In this document: piece by piece, positions 35,924-43,361 of the stretch | Numbering within the stretch: the stretch's first letter is position 1 | How the letters are laid out: every line of letters begins with the position of its first letter | Assembly: GCF_008629695.1 (NCBI RefSeq) | Contig: NZ_VWSH01000001.1 | Span: 647,990-711,989, forward strand | Origin: Taibaiella lutea | GTDB lineage: Bacteria; Bacteroidota; Bacteroidia; Chitinophagales; Chitinophagaceae | Reading direction: 5' to 3' | DNA: 64,000 bases | Translations under genes and position numbers: made by a program | The notes under the pieces: generated by a model | Databases searched by the model: none | Told to the model about the DNA's origin: nothing | What the model saw: the letters and a program-made list of their open reading frames with translations, nothing else

Positions 35924-35945
35924 TAAGTCCGATTATAAAATTGAG

Positions 35946-35961
35946 TAACTTTACAAAGTTA
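35946..35961. promoter_or_regulatory. overlapping divergent promoters in a palindrome
   Basis: TAACTTT-AC-AAAGTTA is a near-perfect palindrome. On the minus strand it contains a perfect TAACTTTG (35954-35961) for the glycosyltransferase gene. On the plus strand TAACTTTA (35946-35953) is one mismatch off for the lipoprotein gene at 35988. The two elements abut, so polymerases could not use both at once. Confidence 0.5.
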
Positions 35962-35987
35962 TACATTTAAAAAATCAGGAAAGCAAC

Positions 35988-36140
35988 ATGAAGCGCATTT
36001 CAAGAGTGGGATTGGCATTAATACTTATTTTTTCTGCAGGCTGCCTGTTACAAAGTTGCGCATCAAGCCGTTGCGGTTGTGGCAATGATTTGAGTAAAAA
36101 TTACAAAGCACCTAAGAGCCATAAAAGAAATGTATTTTAA
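35988..36140 (+). CDS. small lipoprotein, 50 aa
   Basis: MKRISRVGLALILIFSAGC begins a lipoprotein signal peptide, with possible lipidated cysteines in SAGC (Cys19) or LQSC (Cys24). The mature part, CASSRCGCGNDLSKNYKAPK with a basic end, has a CxC pair. The gene is preceded by AGGAAAG at ~7 bases from the ATG, one of the better ribosome-binding sites in the window. Short Cys/Lys-rich lipoproteins like this are common in the phylum; function unknown. Confidence 0.7.
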   Translation: MKRISRVGLALILIFSAGCLLQSCASSRCGCGNDLSKNYKAPKSHKRNVF

Positions 36141-36198
36141 CGTTTAGTAACTATTACAAAATCTAACCTTATATTTCAAATATCAAATCATCTTACAG

Positions 36199-36444
36199 AT
36201 GTTTCGTCGCAGTGAAAAAATATGGAAATATTATCCGAAAAGTGTCCTGGCGTTAAGTCATGAAGAAGCGCTTTATCTGAATGAATTTCTCTTAAAAGTC
36301 AGACATACCAAGTATTACATCAATTTAATGGAAATTATTGACCTGCAGCGATATCGTCTTATCCGTAAAAGAAATATTATACAGCGTATGCTTACAATGG
36401 ACTTTGACAAACAAAAATTCCTGTTTCTTTTCAATAAAAATTAA
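36199..36444 (+). CDS. small hypothetical protein, 81 aa
   Basis: A basic, aromatic protein: MFRRSEKIWKYYPKS, then a helix-rich body with LSHEEALYLNEFLLKVRHTK and RLIRKRNIIQRML. No signal peptide or known motif. It follows the small lipoprotein gene by 58 bases on the same strand and ends before a good terminator at 36493, which supports a real two-gene transcript. Not recognised. Confidence 0.55.
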   Translation: MFRRSEKIWKYYPKSVLALSHEEALYLNEFLLKVRHTKYYINLMEIIDLQRYRLIRKRNIIQRMLTMDFDKQKFLFLFNKN

Positions 36445-36492
36445 TTGATTTTTTGCGTTGTTTTAATTTAAACAATCTGTAACCTCATTTAC

Positions 36493-36525
36493 AAAGGACT
36501 TTTAGCAATAAAAGTCCTTTTTTTT
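36493..36525 (+). terminator. rho-independent terminator
   Basis: AAAGGACTTTT / AAAAGTCCTTT form an 11-bp perfect stem with a 6-base loop, followed by a T-run. Confidence 0.85.
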
Positions 36526-36554
36526 CGTTTTCTTTGGCATTGGATATCCTAAGA

Positions 36555-38966
36555 ATGAAACATTTTCTATTATTGATTTGCTGTGTGGGCAGCACTTATT
36601 TTGCAATGGCTCAGGCCACCGTTACAGGTAAAATCACGGATGATGACGGTTTGCCTGCAATCGGCGCTTCCGTATTTGTGCCTAATACAGATATCGGCGT
36701 GTTGACAGATACAACGGGCCAGTATACTGTTACAATTCCTTCAGATAAGAAAACTTATATCAAAGTTACTTATGTGCTGAGTGAGCCGGGAGGTTTTTCC
36801 GTAAGAGCTTCCAAAGGTGAAACTTTAGTGCGCAATCTTACGATGATACGACTAAACAATGTGTTGCAGGATGTAACAATTAAAGATACAAGAGGTCGTG
36901 AACAAGCCGGTGACGTAGTAATAAAAATGGAAGGCGCAGATATAAATCCAAGCCCGATAGGAGGAGTGGAAGGTATCATCAAAACATTGGTAGGAACAAA
37001 AAATGAATTGACTTCTCAATACACGGTTCGCGGTGGCAACTATGATGAGAATCTTGTTTATGTAAATGACTTTGAAATTTATCGCCCGTTCCTGGTACGT
37101 AGCGGGCAACAGGAAGGATTAAGTTTTGTAAATTCCGATTTAACGCAAAGCGTAAGTTTTTCGGTTGGGGGCTTTCAATCAAAATATGGCGATAAGATGT
37201 CCTCTGTTTTAGATGTGACTTATAAACATCCTGACAAGTTGGGAGGATCGGTACTATTAAGTTTTCTTGGTGCAAACATCAGTCTGGAAGGCGCCTCGAG
37301 AAATAAAAAGCTTACTTACTTAATTGGCGCGCGCCAAAAATCAAATCAGTATTTATTGCAATCGCAGCCTACTAAAGGTCAGTACAATCCATCGTTTACT
37401 GATTTGCAGGGTTTGCTTACTTACAAATTCAGTGATAAATGGGATATGGAAATCATTGCAAACTATGCGCGCAATCGTTTCAATTTTACGCCTGAAGAAA
37501 GCGAATCGGCTTTTGGCTATGTAAACCAGGCATTAAAGCTGACAACTATTTTTAATGGTAATGAAATGGATCAGTTTGATTCAAGATTCGCGGGTTGGTC
37601 TTTGTCTTTTCGTCCAAGTAAAAAAACAAAGATAAAATTACTGGCTTCCGCTTTTCAGACTAATGAATATGAAACTTATGACATTGAAGGGGAATATGGT
37701 TTTTATGAATTGGAATCTGATTTAGGTAAAGAAAATTTCGGTCAGGAAAAATACAGTTTAGGAACCGGCAAGATTCACAATTTCGCACGTAACTATCTTA
37801 CTGCAAATGTGGGTACTATTGCTTTGCGTGGCTCTCATGATGCGAACAAGCATTTCATTCAGTTTGGCCTGGATGCGACCTACGTAAATGTAAACGATAA
37901 ATTACTGGAATGGGAAATGCGCGACTCCGCAGGTTTTTCCCAACCTTATGACACAAGCGAATTAAGAATGAATTATTCCTATCACGCAAAAAATGATTTG
38001 GACTATACAAGGTTTTCCGCTTTTGTACAGGATAATATTTTGCTGAGCAATATAATGACTTTGAACATCGGTGTCCGCGCTAATTATACTCACCTGAACA
38101 AAGAACTGGTCATTAGTCCCAGAGTTCAATATTCGGTGAAACCTCAGTGGGAAAGAGACTATGTGTTCAGGATATCATCAGGTATCTACGATCAGCCGCC
38201 GTTTTACCGTGAGATGAGAGACATGGAAGGCACGTTAAATACAAATCTTAAAGCACAAAAATCTTTCCATATAGCAGCAGGCTTCGATCATAATTTTATC
38301 ATGTGGGGTGATCGTCCTTTTAAGATCACAACAGAAGTATTCTATAAACAACTTTGGGATTTGGTACCTTACGAATACGATAATGTAAGAATCAGGTATT
38401 ATGCAAATAATAATGGAAAAGGTTATGCTTATGGCGGAGAGGTTCGTTTATATGGTCAGCTGGTGAAGGATGCGGAATCATGGATAAGTGTAGGCTATCT
38501 TAAAACAGATAACAAGATTACAGATCCGGTAACAGGCGAAAGCACTGCTTTCTTTCCAAGGCCTACAGATCAACGCCTGAACTTTGGTATGTTCTTCTCT
38601 GATTATTTGCCAAGGAATAAAAATTTCAAGATGTATCTGAACACGATATATTCCACAGGTTTACCATTCAGTCCTCCGGGGCAGGGTTTAAATCCAAATG
38701 CGCAGTTCAGGATTCCTGATTATAAAAGAGTAGACATTGGCTTCTCTGCATTGTTGATTGATGGCAACAAACAAAAGCGCCCTGCTTATAGTTTCTTCAG
38801 CGTTTTCAAATCCGTATGGTTGAGCGCCGAAGTATTTAACCTGTTAGGTATTCAAAATACTATCTCTTATCAATGGATACAGGATTATTCAAGCGATAAA
38901 ACATTTGCAGTTCCAAACAGATTGACTTCAAGATTGATTAATCTGAAATTGGCGGCGAAGTTTTAA
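36555..38966 (+). CDS. TonB-dependent receptor with CarboxypepD-like N-domain
   Basis: 803 residues. Signal peptide ending YFAMAQ, a carboxypeptidase-regulatory-like beta-sandwich (~22-105: VTGKITDDDGLPAIGASVFV, TDTTGQYTVTIPS), a plug domain (~110-220: GGVEGIIKTLVGTKNELTSQ, YTVRGGNYDENLVYVND), then an outer-membrane barrel ending LTSRLINLKLAAKF. It has the SusC-like N-domain but is shorter than SusC and no SusD gene follows, so it is not a polysaccharide utilisation locus. The ligand is unknown. The ATG at 36555 is chosen for the signal peptide over a TTG at 36534. TTTCTTTG ends 18 bases before the ATG and may be a weak -7 element. Confidence 0.9.
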   Translation: MKHFLLLICCVGSTYFAMAQATVTGKITDDDGLPAIGASVFVPNTDIGVLTDTTGQYTVTIPSDKKTYIKVTYVLSEPGGFSVRASKGETLVRNLTMIRLNNVLQDVTIKDTRGREQAGDVVIKMEGADINPSPIGGVEGIIKTLVGTKNELTSQYTVRGGNYDENLVYVNDFEIYRPFLVRSGQQEGLSFVNSDLTQSVSFSVGGFQSKYGDKMSSVLDVTYKHPDKLGGSVLLSFLGANISLEGASRNKKLTYLIGARQKSNQYLLQSQPTKGQYNPSFTDLQGLLTYKFSDKWDMEIIANYARNRFNFTPEESESAFGYVNQALKLTTIFNGNEMDQFDSRFAGWSLSFRPSKKTKIKLLASAFQTNEYETYDIEGEYGFYELESDLGKENFGQEKYSLGTGKIHNFARNYLTANVGTIALRGSHDANKHFIQFGLDATYVNVNDKLLEWEMRDSAGFSQPYDTSELRMNYSYHAKNDLDYTRFSAFVQDNILLSNIMTLNIGVRANYTHLNKELVISPRVQYSVKPQWERDYVFRISSGIYDQPPFYREMRDMEGTLNTNLKAQKSFHIAAGFDHNFIMWGDRPFKITTEVFYKQLWDLVPYEYDNVRIRYYANNNGKGYAYGGEVRLYGQLVKDAESWISVGYLKTDNKITDPVTGESTAFFPRPTDQRLNFGMFFSDYLPRNKNFKMYLNTIYSTGLPFSPPGQGLNPNAQFRIPDYKRVDIGFSALLIDGNKQKRPAYSFFSVFKSVWLSAEVFNLLGIQNTISYQWIQDYSSDKTFAVPNRLTSRLINLKLAAKF

Positions 38967-39010
38967 ATTCAGATGTAAGATATGAGACATTAGAAATTAG
39001 ATTTCACACA

Positions 39011-39054
39011 ATACAAGAAGCGCCGGTTTTTAAAAAAACCGGCGCTTCTTGTAT
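39011..39054 (+). terminator. rho-independent terminator, 21-bp stem
   Basis: Perfect arms (39011-39031 and 39034-39054) with a 2-base loop; GC-rich core AAGCGCCGG. It ends the TonB receptor transcript. Confidence 0.9.
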
Positions 39055-39065
39055 ATCAATGATAG

Positions 39066-39093
39066 ATTTGGAATTTGTTCTTTACCATTTGAA
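39066..39093 (+). repeat. partial copy of the hsp20 promoter segment
   Basis: The 21 bases 39073-39093 match 39343-39363, just upstream of hsp20, at 19 of 21 positions, and both are preceded by TTGGAA. In this copy the CGAG that completes the sigma54-like spacing is absent. Confidence 0.65.
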
Positions 39094-39100
39094 GCTTAAT

Positions 39101-39175
39101 AAAAAAACCGCTCCGGCGAAGAAGTCCGGAGCGGTGAGCTTTACTTACTAACCCATCGTAAGTACCGCAAATTTC
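39101..39175 (-). ncRNA. candidate small terminated RNA (two hairpins)
   Basis: Read on the minus strand: a -7-like GAAATTTG (39168-39175, one or two bases off TAnnTTTG), then TACTTAC...GTAAGTA (39164-39142; 7-bp stem), then a GC-rich 10-bp stem (39135-39107) and a run of seven Ts (39107-39101). This is the layout of a ~60-nt sRNA ending in an intrinsic terminator. The 63-codon open frame across it has no protein-like features and is interrupted in character by both hairpins. It could instead be only a terminator. Confidence 0.4.
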
Positions 39176-39278
39176 AAAAAAAAGAATGGGAAAATGAAAT
39201 GTTTTTTTCTTAATAAATGCGTGACAGCTCAAAAGTTCACTTGTCATGAAGATTTGATAGTAAAAAAATAATTAAAAA

Positions 39279-39320
39279 GACAACTTGTCATTTAAAATAA
39301 AAAAATAATGACAAATTGTC
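39279..39320 (+). promoter_or_regulatory. paired operators GACAA-N-TTGTC upstream of hsp20
   Basis: Two 11-bp palindromes, GACAACTTGTC (39279-39289) and GACAAATTGTC (39310-39320), are centred 31 bp apart, three helical turns, so two dimers could bind on the same face. A further TTGTC half-site lies at 39241-39245. Confidence 0.6.
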
Positions 39321-39332
39321 TTATTTTATCAA

Positions 39333-39349
39333 TTGGAACGAGATTTGTT
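39333..39349 (+). promoter_or_regulatory. sigma54-like promoter of hsp20
   Basis: TTGGAACGAGATTTGTT matches the sigma54 consensus yTGGCACGrNNNTTGCw with two mismatches and has the required GG-N10-G(T) spacing. No TAnnTTTG element lies near the gene. A start ~12 bases on would give a ~45-base leader. Confidence 0.4.
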
Positions 39350-39404
39350 CTATACCATTTCAAACAAAGAATTCTAACAAAAACAATAATTTTAAAAAAA
39401 CGAA

Positions 39405-39845
39405 ATGAAAATGGTAAAGACTCATCAATTTGGCCCATTGGCCTTCAACGGTTTCATTGAAGAATTATTTAACGGCAACAATCCAAAATTTTTCAGGGAT
39501 GCTCCGGTTCATGACACCCATCATGTGCCTGTAAATATTAAAGAACAAGATGCAAACTTCAACATAGAAGTAATTGCTCCTGGTGTTGCTAAAGAAGATT
39601 TTTCTATCCAGGTAAATGATAAAGTACTTTCAATTTCTTTTGAGCAAAAAGAAGAAGAAGACAAAGAAGAAGGCAAGTGGTTACGCAAAGAATATAAAGT
39701 TCGTTCTTTCAAACGCAACTTCACCTTGGGCGAAAAAGTAGATGCAGAAAAAATCTCTGCTAACCATAACAATGGCATCTTAACCTTGACGCTTCCTAAA
39801 AAAGAGGCTGCAATTGCAACCAACAGAACGATTGATATTCTGTAA
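39405..39845 (+). CDS. small heat-shock protein Hsp20 (alpha-crystallin family)
   Basis: 146 residues. The alpha-crystallin domain spans ~35-140, with VPVNIKEQDANFNIEVIAPG, VAKEDFSIQVNDKVLSI and NNGILTLTLPKKE; the GILTLTLPK stretch is the conserved A-x-x-x-n-G-v-L region. No clear C-terminal I-x-I motif except TIDIL. It is an ATP-independent holdase chaperone in the cytoplasm. The upstream region holds paired palindromes and a sigma54-like site but no CIRCE element. Confidence 0.93.
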   Translation: MKMVKTHQFGPLAFNGFIEELFNGNNPKFFRDAPVHDTHHVPVNIKEQDANFNIEVIAPGVAKEDFSIQVNDKVLSISFEQKEEEDKEEGKWLRKEYKVRSFKRNFTLGEKVDAEKISANHNNGILTLTLPKKEAAIATNRTIDIL

Positions 39846-39882
39846 TTGATTTCAGGAAGATTCAGGGCTTTTAAAGTCTATC

Positions 39883-39955
39883 ACGTCATACCGGTTCAAG
39901 CAAAGCGAAATGGAATATCCTGAAACGCTACGCTTAATCGATATGACGTTTTTTA
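39883..39955 (+). terminator. REP-like hairpin/terminator after hsp20
   Basis: ACGTCATA (39883-39890) pairs with TATGACGT (39942-39949), followed by TTTTTT. The ~50-base interior, with GGAATATCCTG, is like intergenic repeats seen in related genomes. It is probably both a repeat element and the hsp20 terminator. Confidence 0.55.
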
Positions 39956-40059
39956 TATGGCTGCTTTTGTTATGTCGGGCCTGCTAATGATAAATTAGTA
40001 ATGCGATTTTGAAATTAGGATAGTAGGATTATTTATCTTCACTAAAAATTTACATTCTT

Positions 40060-40620
40060 ATGAAAAAGACCTTACTATTTTTATCTGCAGCCTTCTGCAT
40101 TACTACAAGCTTTGCGCAATCAGGCGAAGAACAAGCATGGATGTCTTTTATGACACCCGGCGAAGAACACAAAATGCTGGCGAAAGATGATGGCCAATGG
40201 AGCGAAGAAATAACCATTTACATGAATCCTTCTGCGCCTCCTGTTACTTCTAAATCTATTTGCACCAACTCCATGATATTAGGTGGAAGATACCAAAAGA
40301 GTATTCATAAAGGCAATATGATGGGAATGCCATTTGAAGGTGAAAGTACAGTTGGCTTTGACAATGGCCGCAAAGTATGGTTCAGCACCTGGGTAGATAA
40401 TATGGGCACCGGCATTATGTATGGAGAAGGTGTTTATGACAAAAGCAAAAAAGCATTGATCCTTAATGGAAAAATGACTGACCCGAATACTTCAAAAGCT
40501 GTGGACTACAAAGAAGTAATGACATGGCCTGATGCAGATCATCAAAAGATGGAAATGTATGCTATAGTTGATGGCAAAGAAATAAAAACAATGGAAATTG
40601 TTTTTACAAGAATGAAATAA
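40060..40620 (+). CDS. DUF1579 exported protein
   Basis: 186 residues. Signal peptide ending TTSFAQ (residue 20), then a beta-barrel-like DUF1579 domain: GQWSEEITIYMNPSAPP, GGRYQKSIHKGNMMGMPFEG and WFSTWVDNMGTGIMYGEG. The family has no known activity; the fold is lipocalin-like (inference). Single-gene transcript with a terminator at 40642. Confidence 0.87.
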   Translation: MKKTLLFLSAAFCITTSFAQSGEEQAWMSFMTPGEEHKMLAKDDGQWSEEITIYMNPSAPPVTSKSICTNSMILGGRYQKSIHKGNMMGMPFEGESTVGFDNGRKVWFSTWVDNMGTGIMYGEGVYDKSKKALILNGKMTDPNTSKAVDYKEVMTWPDADHQKMEMYAIVDGKEIKTMEIVFTRMK

Positions 40621-40641
40621 TTTACGGTACTTAAATATCAG

Positions 40642-40677
40642 AAAGCGGAATCAATCAAAAATTGATTCCGCTTTTTT
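40642..40677 (+). terminator. rho-independent terminator
   Basis: AAAGCGGAATCAAT / ATTGATTCCGCTTT form a 14-bp perfect stem with a 5-base loop, followed by TTT. It may also serve the convergent small gene at 40698. Confidence 0.85.
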
Positions 40678-40697
40678 GAATTTGAAATAAGGTAAAC

Positions 40698-40856
40698 TTA
40701 CACAGCGTTTCCGCCTCTGATAACTCTTAGCAACACTGCTATGATAGCGATTACTAATAACAGGTGGATTAACCCGCCTCCAACATGGAATACGAAAAAT
40801 CCGAATACCCATCCGATTACCAATATTACTGCGATTAAATACAATAGTCCAGACAT
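40698..40856 (-). CDS. lmo0937-family small membrane protein, 52 aa
   Basis: The protein has two hydrophobic helices: LLYLIAVILVIGWVFGFFVF and LIHLLLVIAIIAVLLRVI, split by a HVGGG turn and ended by a positive RGGNAV tail. This matches the lmo0937/DUF5670 family of ~50-residue inner-membrane proteins that are often stress-induced. It lies beside hsp20 and a DUF1579 gene, which fits a stress context, though each has its own signals. ATG at 40856; no clear Shine-Dalgarno. Confidence 0.82.
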   Translation of the reverse strand: MSGLLYLIAVILVIGWVFGFFVFHVGGGLIHLLLVIAIIAVLLRVIRGGNAV

Positions 40857-40943
40857 AACATTTTGGTTTTGATTATTACCTTTATTAACACGTTAGCTTT
40901 ATTATAGTTGTATTTATGAATCACAAATAAATGCAAAAAGAAC

Positions 40944-42167
40944 TTATTTCTTAATAATGAGCTTCTCTCCGGAGAATTCAATATCAGAAGGGTAATCGTT
41001 GTAACTCCATTTGCCAAGTATCGTTCCTGCTTTGATCAACATTAATCCCGGATTGGTACGCATGGCCGTTTTACAAACCGTAGCATCAATGGAATAATAA
41101 TAGATATTAAGCTTATTATCGCGGATGAATTTCTCTGTTTCTTCCTTTGAATTTGCTGTAAGCAAATAGAATCCTACATTGCTTTTTTCACACTTGGCAA
41201 ATAGCGCGCGTAATTTTTCAATATTATGTGTAGATGCTTTCTCTACATTTTTAACAAAAAAAAGGAAATTATATCCCGGCTCTTTCAATAAAGTTTCGGT
41301 AAGATCGTTGCCCTCTGCATCCTGCACACTGAATTCTTTTATTTCCGGCGCGTTATTTCCCTTTTTAATCAAAATCTGTTTGGGTTCACCATTCAACTGC
41401 CAGTTTAAGGTATCTTTCCAACCCGTATCCATGTACTCCTGATTACTCATTTCTTTGGAAGCGCCGGTCTTGATATTCTTCATCGGATAAACATAATCGT
41501 ATTCATCGGGGACAGAACCAGGAGGGGGCTGCATTTTTTTCAGAATGTTGTTTCCGACTTTAAAAGGTAAGCAATCCACAAATGGAAGATGTTCCAAAAC
41601 ATACCATTGAATAAATATTGAAAAAGCCAACGCCAGAATCATGATAGAAGTATTGGCAGCTCTTGTAAATAAACCTTTGATATGTTTACGTCCAATCACC
41701 AGGAGGATAACAAATACAAGCAGTATAATATCCTTCATAAAACTCTGGTGCGCCGTCAATGGAATACAGTCACCAAAACAACCGCATTTCAGCTCCCGGT
41801 GATTTACATATTCATACCAAACGGCATAGGCTGTCAGATACGTAAAGAAAATCATCAGCAATAATAAAAGGTATGCAAACTGCTTGAAAAAGTAACCTAA
41901 TAAAACTGCGACGCCGGCAATAATTTCAAATGCAATGATGGCAATAGAAAATATTAAGGCGTAAGGCGCCAGAAAAGTCATGTGCCATAGCTCAAAAAAT
42001 TCTTCCATCTTATAAGCAAGGCCTGAAGGGTCATTAGCCTTTATAAGCCCGGAAAAAATAAACAGCACACCAACTATGACGCGTATGACCTGTAAAAGAT
42101 AATAAGCAGCTCCATGTTTTGAATTAGTATTAACATGGGTTGCTCCGTTTTCGTTGAATTGACTCAT
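40944..42167 (-). CDS. BT_3928-type DoxX/MauE membrane protein with thioredoxin-like C-domain
   Basis: 407 residues. The first ~200 residues carry five membrane helices of the DoxX/MauE type (IFSGLIKANDPSGLAYKMEE) and a cysteine motif, LKCGCFGDC, as in MauE-like disulfide proteins. After a helix at ~175-195 a periplasmic thioredoxin/AhpC-like domain follows, without a CxxC pair. This layout is the BT_3928 family, linked to periplasmic redox. ATG 42167 (MSQFNENG) is chosen; an upstream ATG at 42221 adds an unlikely extension. In other Bacteroidota I recall this gene next to a DUF1599 gene; here a GNAT gene on the other strand intervenes. Confidence 0.85.
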   Translation of the reverse strand: MSQFNENGATHVNTNSKHGAAYYLLQVIRVIVGVLFIFSGLIKANDPSGLAYKMEEFFELWHMTFLAPYALIFSIAIIAFEIIAGVAVLLGYFFKQFAYLLLLLMIFFTYLTAYAVWYEYVNHRELKCGCFGDCIPLTAHQSFMKDIILLVFVILLVIGRKHIKGLFTRAANTSIMILALAFSIFIQWYVLEHLPFVDCLPFKVGNNILKKMQPPPGSVPDEYDYVYPMKNIKTGASKEMSNQEYMDTGWKDTLNWQLNGEPKQILIKKGNNAPEIKEFSVQDAEGNDLTETLLKEPGYNFLFFVKNVEKASTHNIEKLRALFAKCEKSNVGFYLLTANSKEETEKFIRDNKLNIYYYSIDATVCKTAMRTNPGLMLIKAGTILGKWSYNDYPSDIEFSGEKLIIKK

Positions 42168-42276
42168 CTTTGATTTGCTTTTGGTAATAATGTAAAAATA
42201 AGCAATGAAGTCTAAAAGCAAGTAAATAAGATGTTAGTGATAATGAATTAATTATCTTTAATCCTAAAAAGACGAA

Positions 42277-42726
42277 ATGCCCTGGAAATATAAATCGTTT
42301 GAATCTCTTGACACTATTGAATTATACAAAATATTACAATTAAGGGCCGAGGTATTTATTGTAGAGCAGACATGCTATTATCAGGATGTTGATAACAAAG
42401 ATTTAAAGGCAATTCATCTTTGGCATGAGGATGAAAACGGAACAATAAATGCTTATTGTCGTTTATTGCCGGCAGGTATTTCTTATAAAGAACCATCTAT
42501 AGGCAGAGTTGCGACTGCCATTCAAAACAGAAAAGAAGGACTTGGCAGAATGATGATGCAACTGGCAATTGAATTTATAAAAGAATCATTCCAATCTGAT
42601 GCAATACGCATCAGTGCACAGGAGTATCTGCAAGTGTTTTATGAATCTTTAGGATTTAAGAAAAACGGAGATGTTTATGATGAAGATGGCATTCCACATA
42701 TAGAAATGCTGTTGGATGCAAATTAA
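42277..42726 (+). CDS. ElaA-family GNAT acetyltransferase
   Basis: 149 residues. ElaA-type opening KYKSFESLDTIELYKILQLR with AEVFIVEQTCYYQDVDNKD, the acetyl-CoA loop region around VATAIQNRKEGLGRMMMQ and the C-terminal YESLGFKKNGDVYDEDGIPH. It transfers an acetyl group from acetyl-CoA to an unknown amine. A TATCTTTA sequence (42254-42261) may be its promoter. It sits between two minus-strand genes. Confidence 0.9.
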   Translation: MPWKYKSFESLDTIELYKILQLRAEVFIVEQTCYYQDVDNKDLKAIHLWHEDENGTINAYCRLLPAGISYKEPSIGRVATAIQNRKEGLGRMMMQLAIEFIKESFQSDAIRISAQEYLQVFYESLGFKKNGDVYDEDGIPHIEMLLDAN

Positions 42727-42730
42727 GATT

Positions 42731-42770
42731 TAATACAAAGAGGCACTAAAAATAGTACCTCTTTGTATTA
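42731..42770. terminator. bidirectional terminator-like hairpin
   Basis: TAATACAAAGAGGCACTA / TAGTACCTCTTTGTATTA form an 18-bp stem with one mismatch and an AAAA loop, between the convergent GNAT and DUF1599 genes. Confidence 0.8.
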
Positions 42771-42791
42771 CAATTCTTCCCGACTAATAAA

Positions 42792-43325
42792 TCAGTATTT
42801 CATTTTTATCAACGCAAAAACGGAGTAATTCACTATATCGCAATAATTAGCGTCGATACCTTCTGAAATCAAGGTCAGCCCGTCATTTGCAAGAATTTGT
42901 CTTATACGCAGAATTTTCGAAAGTATTAAATCCACAAATGATTCCTGGCTTAATTCACGCCAGGCTTCACCATAATCATGATTTTTCAGCAACATCAAAT
43001 CCTTTACAACCTTCACTTGTTCATCATAATAAGTTGTTGCTTTTTCAATACTTAAATAAGTAGGTTCATCTTTATCAATAGTCAATTGAATCAGCCCCAT
43101 CAAACCATAGTTTACCATGGCCATAAATTCACTTTCGATACTATCTTCAATTTTCTGAACACCGCTTTCCTGAATCTGCCTTATTCTCCATGCTTTAATG
43201 TAAATCTGGTCGGCAATCGAAATTGTCCGGTACACGCGCCAGGAAGTACCGTAATCCTGAGCCTTTTTCAGATAAGTATTTCTGCAGGCACTTATTATTT
43301 GCTGATATTGCTCTAATGTATTCAA
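42792..43325 (-). CDS. DUF1599 protein
   Basis: 177 residues made of two copies of a ~75-residue helical unit: KAQDYGTSWRVYRTISIADQ with YIKAWRIRQIQESGVQKIED, and KNHDYGEAWRELSQESFVDL with ILSKILRIRQIL. The repeat (K-x-x-D-Y-G-x-x-W) defines DUF1599. The fold recalls MazG-like nucleotide pyrophosphatases, but this is inference. The start codon is TTG at 43325; no in-frame ATG precedes. Transcribed with the DUF1015 gene 36 bases upstream. Confidence 0.88.
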   Translation of the reverse strand: MNTLEQYQQIISACRNTYLKKAQDYGTSWRVYRTISIADQIYIKAWRIRQIQESGVQKIEDSIESEFMAMVNYGLMGLIQLTIDKDEPTYLSIEKATTYYDEQVKVVKDLMLLKNHDYGEAWRELSQESFVDLILSKILRIRQILANDGLTLISEGIDANYCDIVNYSVFALIKMKY

Positions 43326-43361
43326 GGTTATGATTTCAACAGTTGAGGATAAATGACAAGG

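Noticed and set aside
36555-38966. SusC of a polysaccharide utilisation locus
   Set aside because: The receptor has a CarboxypepD-like N-domain but is too short for SusC and no SusD or glycoside hydrolase gene follows.
39056-39247. 63-aa minus-strand reading frame
   Set aside because: It runs through two RNA hairpins and a T-run and has no protein-like pattern; a structured transcript is a better reading.
39405-39845. CIRCE element upstream of hsp20
   Set aside because: The TTAGCACTC-N9-GAGTGCTAA pattern is absent; the palindromes there are GACAA-N-TTGTC.
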